From Protofrankia sp963555925 (GTDB lineage: Bacteria; Actinomycetota; Actinomycetes; Frankiales; Frankiaceae): a stretch of 64,000 nucleotides of DNA. Below the pieces are notes generated by a model. It was not told the origin of the DNA, did no database searches, and saw only the letters and a list, made by a program, of their open reading frames with translations. The stretch is from NCBI GenBank assembly GCA_963555925.1, contig CAUVXJ010000016.1:99951-163950 (forward strand), in the 5' to 3' direction. Positions 35,149 to 44,285 of the stretch are shown in pieces. Positions within the stretch are counted from its first letter, which is position 1; each line of letters opens with the position of its first letter. A program made the position numbers and the translations under genes.

Positions 35149-36389
35149 CACAGAATCGTGACACCGGCACCGGCACCGTGCAGCCGGCGGCGGTGCGGCC
35201 GTTTCCCACGGATGTCGTCATCGTGGGTGGCTGCGGCCACGTGGGGCTTCCACTGGGTATCGCGCTGGCCTCGCGCGGCCAGCGGGTCCGCCTGTACGAC
35301 ATCGACGCGGGCGCGGTAGGGATCGTCAACGAAGGTCGCCTGCCCTTCCGGGAGCCGGGCGCCGCCGGGGTACTCGCCGAGATGACGGCGGCGGGTCAGC
35401 TACGTGCCACGACCGATCCGGCGGTGATTTCCGAAGCGGAGCACGTAGTGGTCGTGGTCGGTACGCCTGTGGACGGGCATCTCAACCCCGACCCGCAGGT
35501 GGTACCCAGGGCGATACGTACGTTCTCGGATCATCTTGTCGACGGCCAGCTGCTCATCCTGCGCAGCACCGTCTACCCGGGCGTGACCGCTCTGGTGGAG
35601 AAACTCATCTCGGAGATCGGTCGCGACATCCAGGTCGCCTTCTGCCCGGAACGGATCGCCGAAGGGCGGGCCATGACCGAGCTGTTCGAGCTCCCGCAGA
35701 TCGTCGCCGCCCGGACGGACGCCACCAGGGTGCGCGCGACCGCGCTCTTCGCCGTTCTCACCAGCGAGATCGTGGACCTCCAGCCCGAGGAGGCCGAGCT
35801 CGCGAAGCTGTTCACCAACACCTGGCGGTACATCAAGTTCGCGACCGCCAACCAGTTCTACATGATTGCGAACGATCTTGATCTTGATTTCGAGCGCATC
35901 CGCAAGGCACTCGGCCACAACTATCCGAGGGCGGCGGACCTGCCCGGTGCCGGTCTCGCCGCCGGGCCATGTCTGTTCAAGGACACGATGCAGCTGGCGG
36001 CCGTAACCAACAACACGTTCGCTCTCGGCCATGCCGCGATGCTGGTGAACGAGGGCCTCCCGCTTTACCTGGTCTCCCGGTTGAAGGAACGATTCGACCT
36101 CGCCGGGATGGTCGTCGGCATACTCGGGATGGCGTTCAAGGGCGGTAGTGACGACACCCGGGCAAGCCTGTCGTACAAGCTCCGCAGGATTCTCGACTAC
36201 TCGGCGGCCGGCACGCTCTGCACCGATCCGTATGTCACCACCGATGCTCGTCTGCTGCCGTTGGAAACGGTTCTCGAGCGGGCCGATCTCCTCGTCCTGG
36301 CCGCACCGCATCCGGACTACGCCACGTTGGCGACGGACAAGCCGGTGGTCGACATCTGGAATCTTCTCGGCGAAGGTGTGCGGGTATGA
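35145..36389 (+). CDS. UDP-N-acetyl-sugar 6-dehydrogenase (WbpA/WecC-like)
   Basis: This is a three-domain nucleotide-sugar dehydrogenase of 414 aa. VVIVGGCGHVGLPLGIALASRG binds NAD, and VGTPVDGHLNPDP, FCPERIAEGRAM, ELAKLFTNTWRYIKFA and GPCLFKDT (catalytic Cys276) are all present. It oxidises C-6 of a UDP-HexNAc to the uronate, the first step toward UDP-GlcNAc(3NAc)A. GTG 35145 has GGGGGAGA just upstream. Together with the genes at 19267, 25115 and 26346 it completes a four-step set, although it sits about 9 kb away. Confidence 0.92.
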   Translation: MTQNRDTGTGTVQPAAVRPFPTDVVIVGGCGHVGLPLGIALASRGQRVRLYDIDAGAVGIVNEGRLPFREPGAAGVLAEMTAAGQLRATTDPAVISEAEHVVVVVGTPVDGHLNPDPQVVPRAIRTFSDHLVDGQLLILRSTVYPGVTALVEKLISEIGRDIQVAFCPERIAEGRAMTELFELPQIVAARTDATRVRATALFAVLTSEIVDLQPEEAELAKLFTNTWRYIKFATANQFYMIANDLDLDFERIRKALGHNYPRAADLPGAGLAAGPCLFKDTMQLAAVTNNTFALGHAAMLVNEGLPLYLVSRLKERFDLAGMVVGILGMAFKGGSDDTRASLSYKLRRILDYSAAGTLCTDPYVTTDARLLPLETVLERADLLVLAAPHPDYATLATDKPVVDIWNLLGEGVRV

Positions 36390-36426
36390 TTTATTTTTCC
36401 ACTGAGGGCGGTACGGAGAACCTCCG

Positions 36427-37308
36427 ATGACTCCGCGGGTGTCCGTGGTGATGCCGGTCTACAACGAGGGTGACGCCATCGTGCCGGTGCTGGACCGCCT
36501 GCTGGAATCAGTGAGTCTCCCGTGTGAGATCATGGTCATCTATGACTTCGAGGGTGACTCGACCGTGCCGAGCCTGGTCGCTTACGCGGAGAAGGACCCG
36601 CGGGTGCGACCGGTCCGCAACACCTACGGGCGGGGGCCGGCGAATGCGATTCGCTTCGGCATAGAGCACGCGGTCGCGCCGGTCACCGTGGTGACGATGG
36701 CGGACGGCAGTGACGATCCGCGCCAGATCGACGAGCTGGCGCGGCTGGTTGACCGTGGTGTGGTGGTCGCCGCGGCTTCCCGTTACATGCCCGGCGGTCA
36801 GCAGGTGGGCGGCCCCATGCTCAAGCGGGTGTTGTCGCGCGCGGCCGGGCGGTCCCTGTCGCTACTGACACGTATCGGTACCCGGGACGCGACGAACAGT
36901 TTCAAGGCGTATTCCACCAGTTTCGTCCGTAACGTCGGAATCGACAGCCGGTCCGGTTTCGAGATCGGTCTTGAGCTGACCGCCAAGGCGCGCCGTCTCG
37001 GCCTGCCCGTCGCCGAGATTCCGACGATATGGCTTGACCGGGCACTCGGCGAGTCAAATTTTGATCTTGCCCGCTGGTTGCCCGAGTACCTCCAGTGGTA
37101 CCGCTTCGCCTTCGGTCGGAGGTTGACTGTCGGCGAACTTCAGGCCCTGCGGCACACCGCGGGAACCGGTGGACCCGGCCCACGAAACGGAAATTATCCC
37201 CGCCCGCGGCTCCCGAAGGTCAAGGGTGTGGGTGAGACTCCGTCCGAAGACAGCGCGAAAACTGGTTCTCCCGCGTCGGCGGAGGCCCCGAGAGATATCG
37301 AGGAATGA
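36427..37308 (+). CDS. GT2 glycosyltransferase (dolichyl-phosphate mannosyltransferase-like)
   Basis: The GT-A domain has VSVVMPVYNEGDAIVPVLDRL and VTMADGSDDPRQ (DxD-type), with SRYMPGGQQVGGPMLKRVLSRAAGRSL and DATNSFKAYSTSFV as in the DPM1/ArnC-like group. No C-terminal membrane segments are present, so it resembles soluble DPM1 forms. It may make a polyprenyl-phosphate sugar for GT-C enzymes such as the protein at 38374; that link is inference. The stop overlaps the following SDR gene by ATGA. Confidence 0.85.
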   Translation: MTPRVSVVMPVYNEGDAIVPVLDRLLESVSLPCEIMVIYDFEGDSTVPSLVAYAEKDPRVRPVRNTYGRGPANAIRFGIEHAVAPVTVVTMADGSDDPRQIDELARLVDRGVVVAAASRYMPGGQQVGGPMLKRVLSRAAGRSLSLLTRIGTRDATNSFKAYSTSFVRNVGIDSRSGFEIGLELTAKARRLGLPVAEIPTIWLDRALGESNFDLARWLPEYLQWYRFAFGRRLTVGELQALRHTAGTGGPGPRNGNYPRPRLPKVKGVGETPSEDSAKTGSPASAEAPRDIEE

Positions 37309-38342
37309 TACAGATGGCAACTGTTCTGGTGACCGGTTCGGCCGGCTTCATCGGTGGCTATGTTGTGCAGGATCTGCTGGGTCGTGGCTACGACGTGGTG
37401 GGTCTGGACAATCTTTCGAAGTACGGGCCGGTCGCCCGCAGCTACGACGAGCATCCGAACTACCGGTTTGTCGAGGGCGATGCGCGGGACACCGATCTGC
37501 TCAGTGAACTGCTCGCCGACTGCGATCATTTCATCGCCGGCGCGGCCATGATCGGTGGGATTTCCTACTTCCACACCTACGCATATGACCTGCTCGCCAC
37601 GAACGAGCGCATCATCGCCTCGTCGTGTGATGCCGCTATCCGGGTCTTCCGCGCCGGCGGACGGTTGCGCAAGGTGACATACCTCAGCTCGTCGATGGTG
37701 TTCGAGTCGACGGACCGCTGGCCGTCAGTGGAAGGCGACGAGCGCAAGGTCGCGCCGCCTCTTTCCTCCTACGGATTCCAGAAGCTCGCGGTCGAGTACT
37801 TCGCTCGGGCTGCATGGGACCAGTACGCGCTGCCCTACACGATCGCACGGCCCTTCAACTGTGTCGGTGTCGGCGAGGGCCGGGCGCTCGGCGAGGTCGA
37901 GGTGTTGTCGGGCAACGTCAAGCTGGCCATGAGCCACGTGGTGCCCGACCTGGTTCAGAAAGTACTCAAGGACCAGGACCCGTTGCACATCCTCGGTGAT
38001 GGTAGCCAGGTGCGGCACTACACCTATGGCGGCGATCTGGCCGCGGGGATCGTGACGGCAATGGAGCATCCGGATGCTCTCAACGAGGACTTCAACCTCT
38101 CCACCGCCCAGTCGACCACTGTCCTGGAGCTGGCCGAGCTGATCTGGAAGAAAATCAAGGGTCCGGACGAGGAGTTCCGCTACATCAGCGACGACCCCTT
38201 CCAGTACGACGTGGCCAAGCGGGTGCCGAACGTAGACAAGGCCCAGCGCGTCCTGGGATTCACCGCCGACACGCCTCTCGAGGTCATGTTGGACGAGGTC
38301 ATCCCGTGGATCGAGCAGGCGGTCACGGACGGCCGGATCTAG
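37305..38342 (+). CDS. NAD-dependent sugar epimerase/dehydratase (SDR)
   Basis: This extended SDR has VTGSAGFIGGYVV, LSSSMVFEST, Y156-x3-K160 (YGFQK), ARPFNCVGVGE and DGSQVRHYTYGGDLA. The short spacer between VTGSAGFIG and the rest and the 345-aa length are normal. It resembles UDP-glucose 4-epimerase-like enzymes of surface-sugar loci. ATG 37305 overlaps the GT2 stop, so the pair is probably functionally linked. Confidence 0.87.
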   Translation: MIQMATVLVTGSAGFIGGYVVQDLLGRGYDVVGLDNLSKYGPVARSYDEHPNYRFVEGDARDTDLLSELLADCDHFIAGAAMIGGISYFHTYAYDLLATNERIIASSCDAAIRVFRAGGRLRKVTYLSSSMVFESTDRWPSVEGDERKVAPPLSSYGFQKLAVEYFARAAWDQYALPYTIARPFNCVGVGEGRALGEVEVLSGNVKLAMSHVVPDLVQKVLKDQDPLHILGDGSQVRHYTYGGDLAAGIVTAMEHPDALNEDFNLSTAQSTTVLELAELIWKKIKGPDEEFRYISDDPFQYDVAKRVPNVDKAQRVLGFTADTPLEVMLDEVIPWIEQAVTDGRI

Positions 38343-38373
38343 AGCGGGATCTGGAGCTGACTGGAGGTCAAGG

Positions 38374-39786
38374 ATGGCATCACGCAGGTCCGGCGGGACC
38401 GTTGTCGCCGCCGGCCGGGTCGTCGTCACGCATCGGCGTCCGCGTGGGCTCGCCGCGCGCATTGAGCTGTCCGACCGCCTCCGGTCAGTGTTCCCGCTGG
38501 ACTCCGGGCCGTTGGTGCGTCCCGGCAACGTGCTGCTCCTCTTGGCGGCGTTGGTCGCCGGCACGTTGGTGTCCCTCGCCCGCCAGGGTGGGATCGGCGC
38601 GCTCGACACGATGTGGGCCGAGGATGGGCATATTTTCCTGGAACAGTCCGTGCGTTTGTCGGTACTGGACGCCTTCAGCACCACCTATGCCGGATATCTG
38701 CACGTCGTGCCGAGGACGGTCGCGGCGCTCGCCGCTCTGTTGCCGTTGCGGGATGCGGCAGCGGGTTTTGCGGTCCTCTCGGCCCTGCTCCTTGCAGCCA
38801 CCGCTGTCTTCGTCTATGTCGCAAGCGGCGCCACACTGCGTCACCGGCCGGTGCGGCTGGTGCTAGCCGCATCATTCGTCGTCCTTCCGGTGGGTCAGGG
38901 CGAGGTCCTCAACAACGTCGCCGCGAACGTGCACTTCCCGCTGATGGCGGCGAGCGTGTGGGCGTTGCTGTGGAACCCGCGCGGGCGGGCCTTCGGCGCG
39001 TTGGCCGTGGTGGTGGTGGCCCTCGCTGTGTTCTCCGATCCGACAATGATCCTGCTGGCTCCGGTTGCCCTGCTGCGGGGAGTGCTGTTGCGGGGGCTTC
39101 GTGGATGGGTGCCCGGCGCCGTGCTCCTGGCCGGATTCGTCGTGCAGATGATTCCGCGAGTGACCGGCCACACGGACCGCGCGTTCGAACCGCTGGCGCT
39201 CAGCCCACTGAAGATTCCGGTGTATTACGCGCATAACGTGCTGGCTGGCGGGCTGTTCGGGGACAGGCTACCGGGTCGTTCGGTGACCTCGCCCCGGGCA
39301 GTGCTGTTCATACTTCTGGCGGTCATGCTGCTCAGCGTGTTCGCCGCGCTCGCCTGGAAGCGTCGCCGGGCACCATCCACCTGGCTTGCTATGATCATGG
39401 TTGGGCAGAGCGTGTTGCTCTATGCCGGGCCGGTGCTACTCGCCGGGGCTGCAACCCCGCGGTACGCCCTCGCACCCGCGCTGATATTGCTGTCGGCGAC
39501 CGCTGTTATCGTGGACTCTGCGGTCACCGTTGGCGACAACCTGGCTGTCGGCGAACCGCGACGGGTCGGATTCCTGCAGTATGCCTTCGTGGTTCTGCTG
39601 GTCTTCGCCATGGCAACGGGGTTCTGGATGGACAACGCCCGCGGTGACGGCCCCCGGTTCAGCCGGGAGCTGGACGCGGGCCGCGCACACTGCGCAACCC
39701 TGCCCGCTTCCGCGGGGGTCACGGTGCGGGTCAGTCCGCCGGGATGGTCAGCGAACCTGCCCTGTCAGGCCGTGCTCGACCGTTGA
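38374..39786 (+). CDS. Polytopic membrane protein, possible GT-C glycosyltransferase
   Basis: This 470-aa protein has about ten hydrophobic segments. The first extracytoplasmic loop contains WAEDGHIFLEQSV, an acidic motif placed as the catalytic D/E loop of GT-C enzymes that use polyprenyl-phosphate sugars. A soluble extracytoplasmic C-terminus follows (about residues 415-470) with two Cys that could pair. No closer family is recognised. The DPM1-like gene upstream fits a GT-C partner, but this is inference. Confidence 0.6.
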   Translation: MASRRSGGTVVAAGRVVVTHRRPRGLAARIELSDRLRSVFPLDSGPLVRPGNVLLLLAALVAGTLVSLARQGGIGALDTMWAEDGHIFLEQSVRLSVLDAFSTTYAGYLHVVPRTVAALAALLPLRDAAAGFAVLSALLLAATAVFVYVASGATLRHRPVRLVLAASFVVLPVGQGEVLNNVAANVHFPLMAASVWALLWNPRGRAFGALAVVVVALAVFSDPTMILLAPVALLRGVLLRGLRGWVPGAVLLAGFVVQMIPRVTGHTDRAFEPLALSPLKIPVYYAHNVLAGGLFGDRLPGRSVTSPRAVLFILLAVMLLSVFAALAWKRRRAPSTWLAMIMVGQSVLLYAGPVLLAGAATPRYALAPALILLSATAVIVDSAVTVGDNLAVGEPRRVGFLQYAFVVLLVFAMATGFWMDNARGDGPRFSRELDAGRAHCATLPASAGVTVRVSPPGWSANLPCQAVLDR

Positions 39787-39806
39787 GCGCCGGCAGGCAT
39801 ACCAGG

Positions 39807-40460
39807 TCACCATCGCACCATGACCTTCCGGGCCTCGAACCCTTCAGCGTAACGTGTACCACACTCGACTCCGCGTAACCGCAGTACCGCCTGGAAGGTC
39901 TCCTCGTCGAACCAGGGCTTCTCCTTCTGGCTGGGAAAGTGCTCGGTGATGTGTGCAAGCTTTGCCGCGACGGTTTCCTCCGACAGCGGTACGTACAGCG
40001 TGGGACGCATCATGTCGCCGTCCCATTTCGGGATCTCGTAGCCGAGGATCAGCGCCCCGCGAAACGCCTGCCAGGCAAGTTCCCCGAGCGTGCGATGGTC
40101 CTGATGTGCGTCGCCCAGCGACGGCGCGAACACCACATCCGGGCAGACCTGCCGCGCGATCGCCAGGAGCACCTCCTTGACCCCTGCCCATTCCCGGGGA
40201 AGGAAGCCGTCCCGGACCTCGTGCAGATGCAGGGAACCCAGCGAGCCGCCGCCCAGATTGCGCGCGCTCGTCTCGGCTTCGGCGCCGCGCTCGCCCGATC
40301 CCGCGAAGACGACCCAGTGCACTGACGCCGTGGGATATCGGGCGAGGAGCGTGATGATGGTACCGCCGGCGCCGATCTCCACGTCGTCCGCGTGCGCCCC
40401 GAGAGCGAGTATCCGATAGCCATGCCCGTCGGCGGGCGGCGCGGCGGTCAACTCCAACAT
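39807..40460 (-). CDS. PIG-L family N-deacetylase
   Basis: The zinc-dependent LmbE/PIG-L fold is marked by LGAHADDVEIGAGG (the AHxDD metal motif) and DAHQDHRTLGELAWQAF (second His set). Length is 217 aa. Members de-N-acetylate GlcNAc-type sugars. In this locus it probably removes an acetyl group from a sugar nucleotide or lipid-linked unit. It is convergent with the membrane protein gene and lies downstream of the GT2 gene at 40493 on the same strand. Confidence 0.88.
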   Translation of the reverse strand: MLELTAAPPADGHGYRILALGAHADDVEIGAGGTIITLLARYPTASVHWVVFAGSGERGAEAETSARNLGGGSLGSLHLHEVRDGFLPREWAGVKEVLLAIARQVCPDVVFAPSLGDAHQDHRTLGELAWQAFRGALILGYEIPKWDGDMMRPTLYVPLSEETVAAKLAHITEHFPSQKEKPWFDEETFQAVLRLRGVECGTRYAEGFEARKVMVRW

Positions 40461-40492
40461 CGGCGACTACCTTCGCGCCGTGCGCATCAGAT

Positions 40493-41824
40493 TCACGTCC
40501 TGGAATTACCCAGCCGTGCCAACCGAACACCTGGGGCAGGCCGGAAAAATACATGGCGATGCCTCCGAATATGTGCGAAACGGCTGTTATCGACCGCGGT
40601 GTGGGTGGGTGGGCCGGTCTGTTCGCCGACCACCACCGTCGATCGGTCTGGAAACGGGCTCGCGCGATCGGGTTTCGGCCAGGCCGCCGGCCGTTCCCCC
40701 TTGAGAAAACGGCGGATTCCGCCGAGTGCCACGGCCTGCAGGAAGAAGACCTGGGCCGCGAGGCGTAGCGGTGCAGGCGGGTTACCACCCCTGATCACCG
40801 TGATCAGGCTGCCCGCTCCCGCGACGTTACCGGCCAGGAACAGCCGTGCGATCCGGCTGTGCCGGGCTGCGGGAACGCTGACCGCGATCAGCATGGCGTG
40901 GGCCATCGGCCCGAACGACGACCGGACGAGCCGGTGCCCCCACAACTGTGGGGTGACCGGTAGGGCACCTGGCACCAGCGCCGCCCGGCGGCGCCAGAGC
41001 ATGTCGAGGTTGCCGGCCACCACCCGGGTCCGTCGTTCCCACTCCTGGCTGTACGTGGAGCTGGGGGTCTCGACCGAGTACGCGGACGGCTCATAGACGA
41101 CCCGCAGGCCGGCCTCGGTGATGTCGAGAGCGAGCCAGGCGTCGTCCACCGCGACGTCTGGGGGCAGCGTCTGGAAGACCTCCCGGCGGAACGCGAGCAT
41201 CTCGCCGACGACGCCGATGGTCTGGCCGATGGTCGACTCGCACTGTTTCAGCCAGGACTCGAATTTCCAGTAGAAGCCCTGGACACCGGCGGGGTCATCG
41301 ACCCTCTTCTCACCGGCCACCGCACCGACGGTCGGGTTGCGGAAATGCCGCGCCGCGGCCCGCAGAGAACCGGGGGCCAACCCCGCGTTCGCATCCGAGA
41401 GCACCACGATGTCGTGACTCGCGGTGGCGACCCCCCGGTTGACGGCCTCACACTTGCCCAGCCGCACCCCGGCTGAAAGCACCGTGATGCCGGGCCGTCG
41501 AGCCGCCTGCGCGGTGGCTGGGTCATCCGCGACGATGATTATTTCCAGTGGACCCGGATATCCGGCGGCGGAGAGTTCATCGATCTTCTTTCTGATCACC
41601 GTCGCCTCGCGGTATGCCGAGACGACCACGGTCATTGACGGCCAGATGTCGGGATCTTCTGGCTTCTCGGCCGGGTGACTACGGCTTTTCAGCGCGATGT
41701 AAAGCGGATACACGGCGTGGCCGTACATTGCCGTCGCTCCAAGTGTCGATATCGCGACTCTACGTCCAATGCTGCGTACTCCCGTCATGGCGAACACCGT
41801 ATCCTGTGTTTTTGAGGTAACCAT
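40493..41824 (-). CDS. Membrane GT2 glycosyltransferase (cellulose-synthase-like)
   Basis: This 443-aa protein has an N-terminal membrane segment (AISTLGATAMYGHAVYPLYIAL), a GT-A domain, and C-terminal hydrophobic stretches. The GT-A domain has MTVVVSAYREATVIRKKIDEL, IIIVADDPA, VVLSDANAGL, VAGEKRV and YSQEWERRTRVVAG, a QxxRW-like site. This layout is that of processive or chain-extending GT2 enzymes. It starts divergent from the GT4 gene at 41927. Confidence 0.83.
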   Translation of the reverse strand: MVTSKTQDTVFAMTGVRSIGRRVAISTLGATAMYGHAVYPLYIALKSRSHPAEKPEDPDIWPSMTVVVSAYREATVIRKKIDELSAAGYPGPLEIIIVADDPATAQAARRPGITVLSAGVRLGKCEAVNRGVATASHDIVVLSDANAGLAPGSLRAAARHFRNPTVGAVAGEKRVDDPAGVQGFYWKFESWLKQCESTIGQTIGVVGEMLAFRREVFQTLPPDVAVDDAWLALDITEAGLRVVYEPSAYSVETPSSTYSQEWERRTRVVAGNLDMLWRRRAALVPGALPVTPQLWGHRLVRSSFGPMAHAMLIAVSVPAARHSRIARLFLAGNVAGAGSLITVIRGGNPPAPLRLAAQVFFLQAVALGGIRRFLKGERPAAWPKPDRASPFPDRSTVVVGEQTGPPTHTAVDNSRFAHIRRHRHVFFRPAPGVRLARLGNSRT

Positions 41825-41926
41825 TCGGAGTCATCGCGAGTTCGCTGTGGATGCGGACATGAATTGGCCTGTCACTCAACGCGTTCAGGCGTGATGTCCG
41901 GGCGAACCGACGTAGGGGAGCGGCTG

Positions 41927-43135
41927 ATGGCTGGCACAGAGCGCTGGATCGTTGCGGTCGAAGAGCCGTTCCTACCCGCGGACGCCGGCGGCCGGGTGGA
42001 GACGTTGACGTTTCTGGCTGCCGCCTCGGCGGCCGGGATCGGGCTGCGGGTGCTCGTCCCAACGCCGAAGGCGCTTGACCTGGCTGCCTACCAGGCGGCA
42101 CTGCCCGGCGCTGTGGTCATCGGGCTGCCGCGTAGCCTGACTCCGCTGGCGCATCTCAGGCTGCGGCCGTATGCATACACCTCACGCCCGCTCGGCGCTC
42201 TGCGGCGTGCGCTCGCCGTCACGCCGCCATCCGCCGATGCGGTGATCAGTTACAGTTGCCGGGCCGCACACCTGGGCGAACAGGTTGCCCGCGCCTGGCG
42301 GATCCCGCACCTCGTGCGTGCCCACAACATCGACTCGGAGTACTTCCGGGCGCTGGCGGGCGCCGCCACGGGGCTGTGGGCACTGGCCTACGAACTGGAA
42401 CATCGCAAGCTCCGCAGGGCCGAGCGTCTTCTCCACCAGTCGCCGACCGTCACGTGCATCGCGGACATCTCCGCGGACGACCACGCCTGGCGCCGGGAAC
42501 GCTGTGGCGCGCGCGCGATCCACCTGCCACCCTTCCTGCCCGCCCAGGTGGTCACGGCGTCCGCTCGGCAGGTCGTGACCGGTCGCGACCCCGGCCGGTT
42601 GCTGTTCGTCGGATCGCTGGACACCCCGACCAACATCGAGGCACTGCGATGGTTCCTCACCGACTGCTGGCCGACCGTCCGCGCCCGACACCCGCAGGCG
42701 TCGCTTCAGGTCGTCGGCCGGCGGGGGGAACCCGGGCTGGTGGCCTGGTTGCGAGGTCACGACCGGGTCAGCGTCCACACCGATGTCACCAGCGTGCATG
42801 GATACATCGCCGGCGCGGCGGTCTCGCTGAACCCGATGCGATCGGGCTCCGGGGTCAACATCAAGGTGGTCGAGGCGATGGCGGCTGGGGTCGCGGTGGT
42901 GAGCACCCGGGTCGGCGGTCGTGGCCTGGGCTGGCTCCCAGGGCGTGACCTGATGATCGCGGACGACTCCACCGGGTTCATCGACGCGGTCTGCGCACTC
43001 CTGGACGCGCCCGGTCTGGCCATGCGGATCGGCGCGGCCGGTCGGGCGTTCGTCGCCCGCGAGCTCGACAGGGAGGTACTCCTGGAGCGGATGCGATCGG
43101 CTATGGCGGGGGCGGCCCGGCCAGGAGCCCTCTGA
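41927..43135 (+). CDS. Glycosyltransferase (GT4 family)
   Basis: This GT-B enzyme of about 402 aa has RWIVAVEEPFLPADAGGRVETLTFLAAASAAG, VRAHNIDSEYFRALA, LLFVGSLDTPTNIEALRWFL and SLNPMRSGSGVNIKVVEAMAAGVAVVST, the conserved donor-binding end. ATG 41927 is preferred because AGGGGAG lies six bases upstream. Its last 35 bases overlap the convergent GT2 gene. Confidence 0.87.
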   Translation: MAGTERWIVAVEEPFLPADAGGRVETLTFLAAASAAGIGLRVLVPTPKALDLAAYQAALPGAVVIGLPRSLTPLAHLRLRPYAYTSRPLGALRRALAVTPPSADAVISYSCRAAHLGEQVARAWRIPHLVRAHNIDSEYFRALAGAATGLWALAYELEHRKLRRAERLLHQSPTVTCIADISADDHAWRRERCGARAIHLPPFLPAQVVTASARQVVTGRDPGRLLFVGSLDTPTNIEALRWFLTDCWPTVRARHPQASLQVVGRRGEPGLVAWLRGHDRVSVHTDVTSVHGYIAGAAVSLNPMRSGSGVNIKVVEAMAAGVAVVSTRVGGRGLGWLPGRDLMIADDSTGFIDAVCALLDAPGLAMRIGAAGRAFVARELDREVLLERMRSAMAGAARPGAL

Positions 43136-44033
43136 CGTATGAGCGGTGCTCGGCCGCGGTGGCCGGCCTTCGGCGCGCCCATGACAGCACCGTGCGGCCG
43201 GCGTATCCGGCCACGAGCATCGCCTGCATCTGCCGCACCCGTGTCGGGGAGTTGTGCATGGCCAGGTAGTTCATCATGGACGCGCCGCGCATCTGCAACA
43301 TCCAGATCTTCGGTGCGCCCGAACCACCCGCGCTGTGCGGTACCAGTAGGTCCGTCCGCAGCCGCTGGCGCATGCCGGCTGCACGGATCTGACGTCCCAG
43401 CGCCATGTCCTCGTTGTAGACGAAGAAACTCTCGTCGAATCCACCCATCGTGAGAAACGTTTCACGCCGGACGGCCAGGCAGGCGCCGGTGAGCCAGTCG
43501 ACGTTCATCGGGCGGCCGGGCCTGGGACGGGCGAACAGGCCGACGGTCGGGGCGATCTTGTGTGCTCCGATCACGTGCATGAGGACCCGACGCGGTGTCG
43601 GCTCCCAGCCGCCGTTGCCCAGTTCAGGCCGGTTGTCCGGGCCTGTCATCGTGGCTGCGCTGGTGGCGAGGCCGGGATCGCTGCGGACGTCGTCCACGAG
43701 CTTGATCATGATCTCGATCGATGGGCGGCTGTCCGGGTTTCCAAAGATCAGATATTCGTGGCGCGACGTCCGCACCCCCAGGTTCGCGGCCTTGGCGAAC
43801 CCCTTGCCACCGCCGGAGTCCACATAGCGACCCCGCGGCCTGGCGGCGACGAGTTCGTCGACACGGTCCGCGCCACCGGCGTTGTCGACGATCACGATCG
43901 GGATGTTCACGGGCAGGCTGGCGAGCATCTGTTCGAGTTGATCTCGGCTGTGATAGCTGACGAGGACAAGCTCGAACGGCCATTCCGGTTGACGGTCGGC
44001 GGGCATCACCGTGGCTGGTTGCACGTCGTGCAC
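43101..44033 (-). CDS. GT2 glycosyltransferase
   Basis: This 310-aa GT-A enzyme has ELVLVSYHSRDQLEQMLASLP, IVIVDNAGG, KGFAKAANLGV, IFGNPDSRP (DxD region), WLTGACLAVRRETFLTMGGFDESFFVYNEDMALGRQIRAAG. It resembles the rhamnosyltransferase-like GT2 group, as does the protein at 33959. It is divergent from the SDR gene at 44286, so the 250 bases between them hold two promoters. Confidence 0.87.
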   Translation of the reverse strand: MHDVQPATVMPADRQPEWPFELVLVSYHSRDQLEQMLASLPVNIPIVIVDNAGGADRVDELVAARPRGRYVDSGGGKGFAKAANLGVRTSRHEYLIFGNPDSRPSIEIMIKLVDDVRSDPGLATSAATMTGPDNRPELGNGGWEPTPRRVLMHVIGAHKIAPTVGLFARPRPGRPMNVDWLTGACLAVRRETFLTMGGFDESFFVYNEDMALGRQIRAAGMRQRLRTDLLVPHSAGGSGAPKIWMLQMRGASMMNYLAMHNSPTRVRQMQAMLVAGYAGRTVLSWARRRPATAAEHRSYVRGLLAGPPPP

Positions 44034-44285
44034 TCTGTGAGTGTGTCACATCACTGCAGGTGTTTGCTGACCGCTCGCTGGTCCGAATGACGTGATGATC
44101 CGACCGAAGTGGGTATCCCCCAACGGGGTTCGCCGTCTGGTGACGGGTTGCGCACTCTGACCAGCAGGCCGCGTCGGCTGGGTACGGTCTCATGTCGAGG
44201 GATGCCTGGCCGTACCATGTTGTGCTTCGGTGGTGCGATTTTTGTTGCTCTGGTGGTTTTGTTCCGGCATGAGGAGGACATGCGG

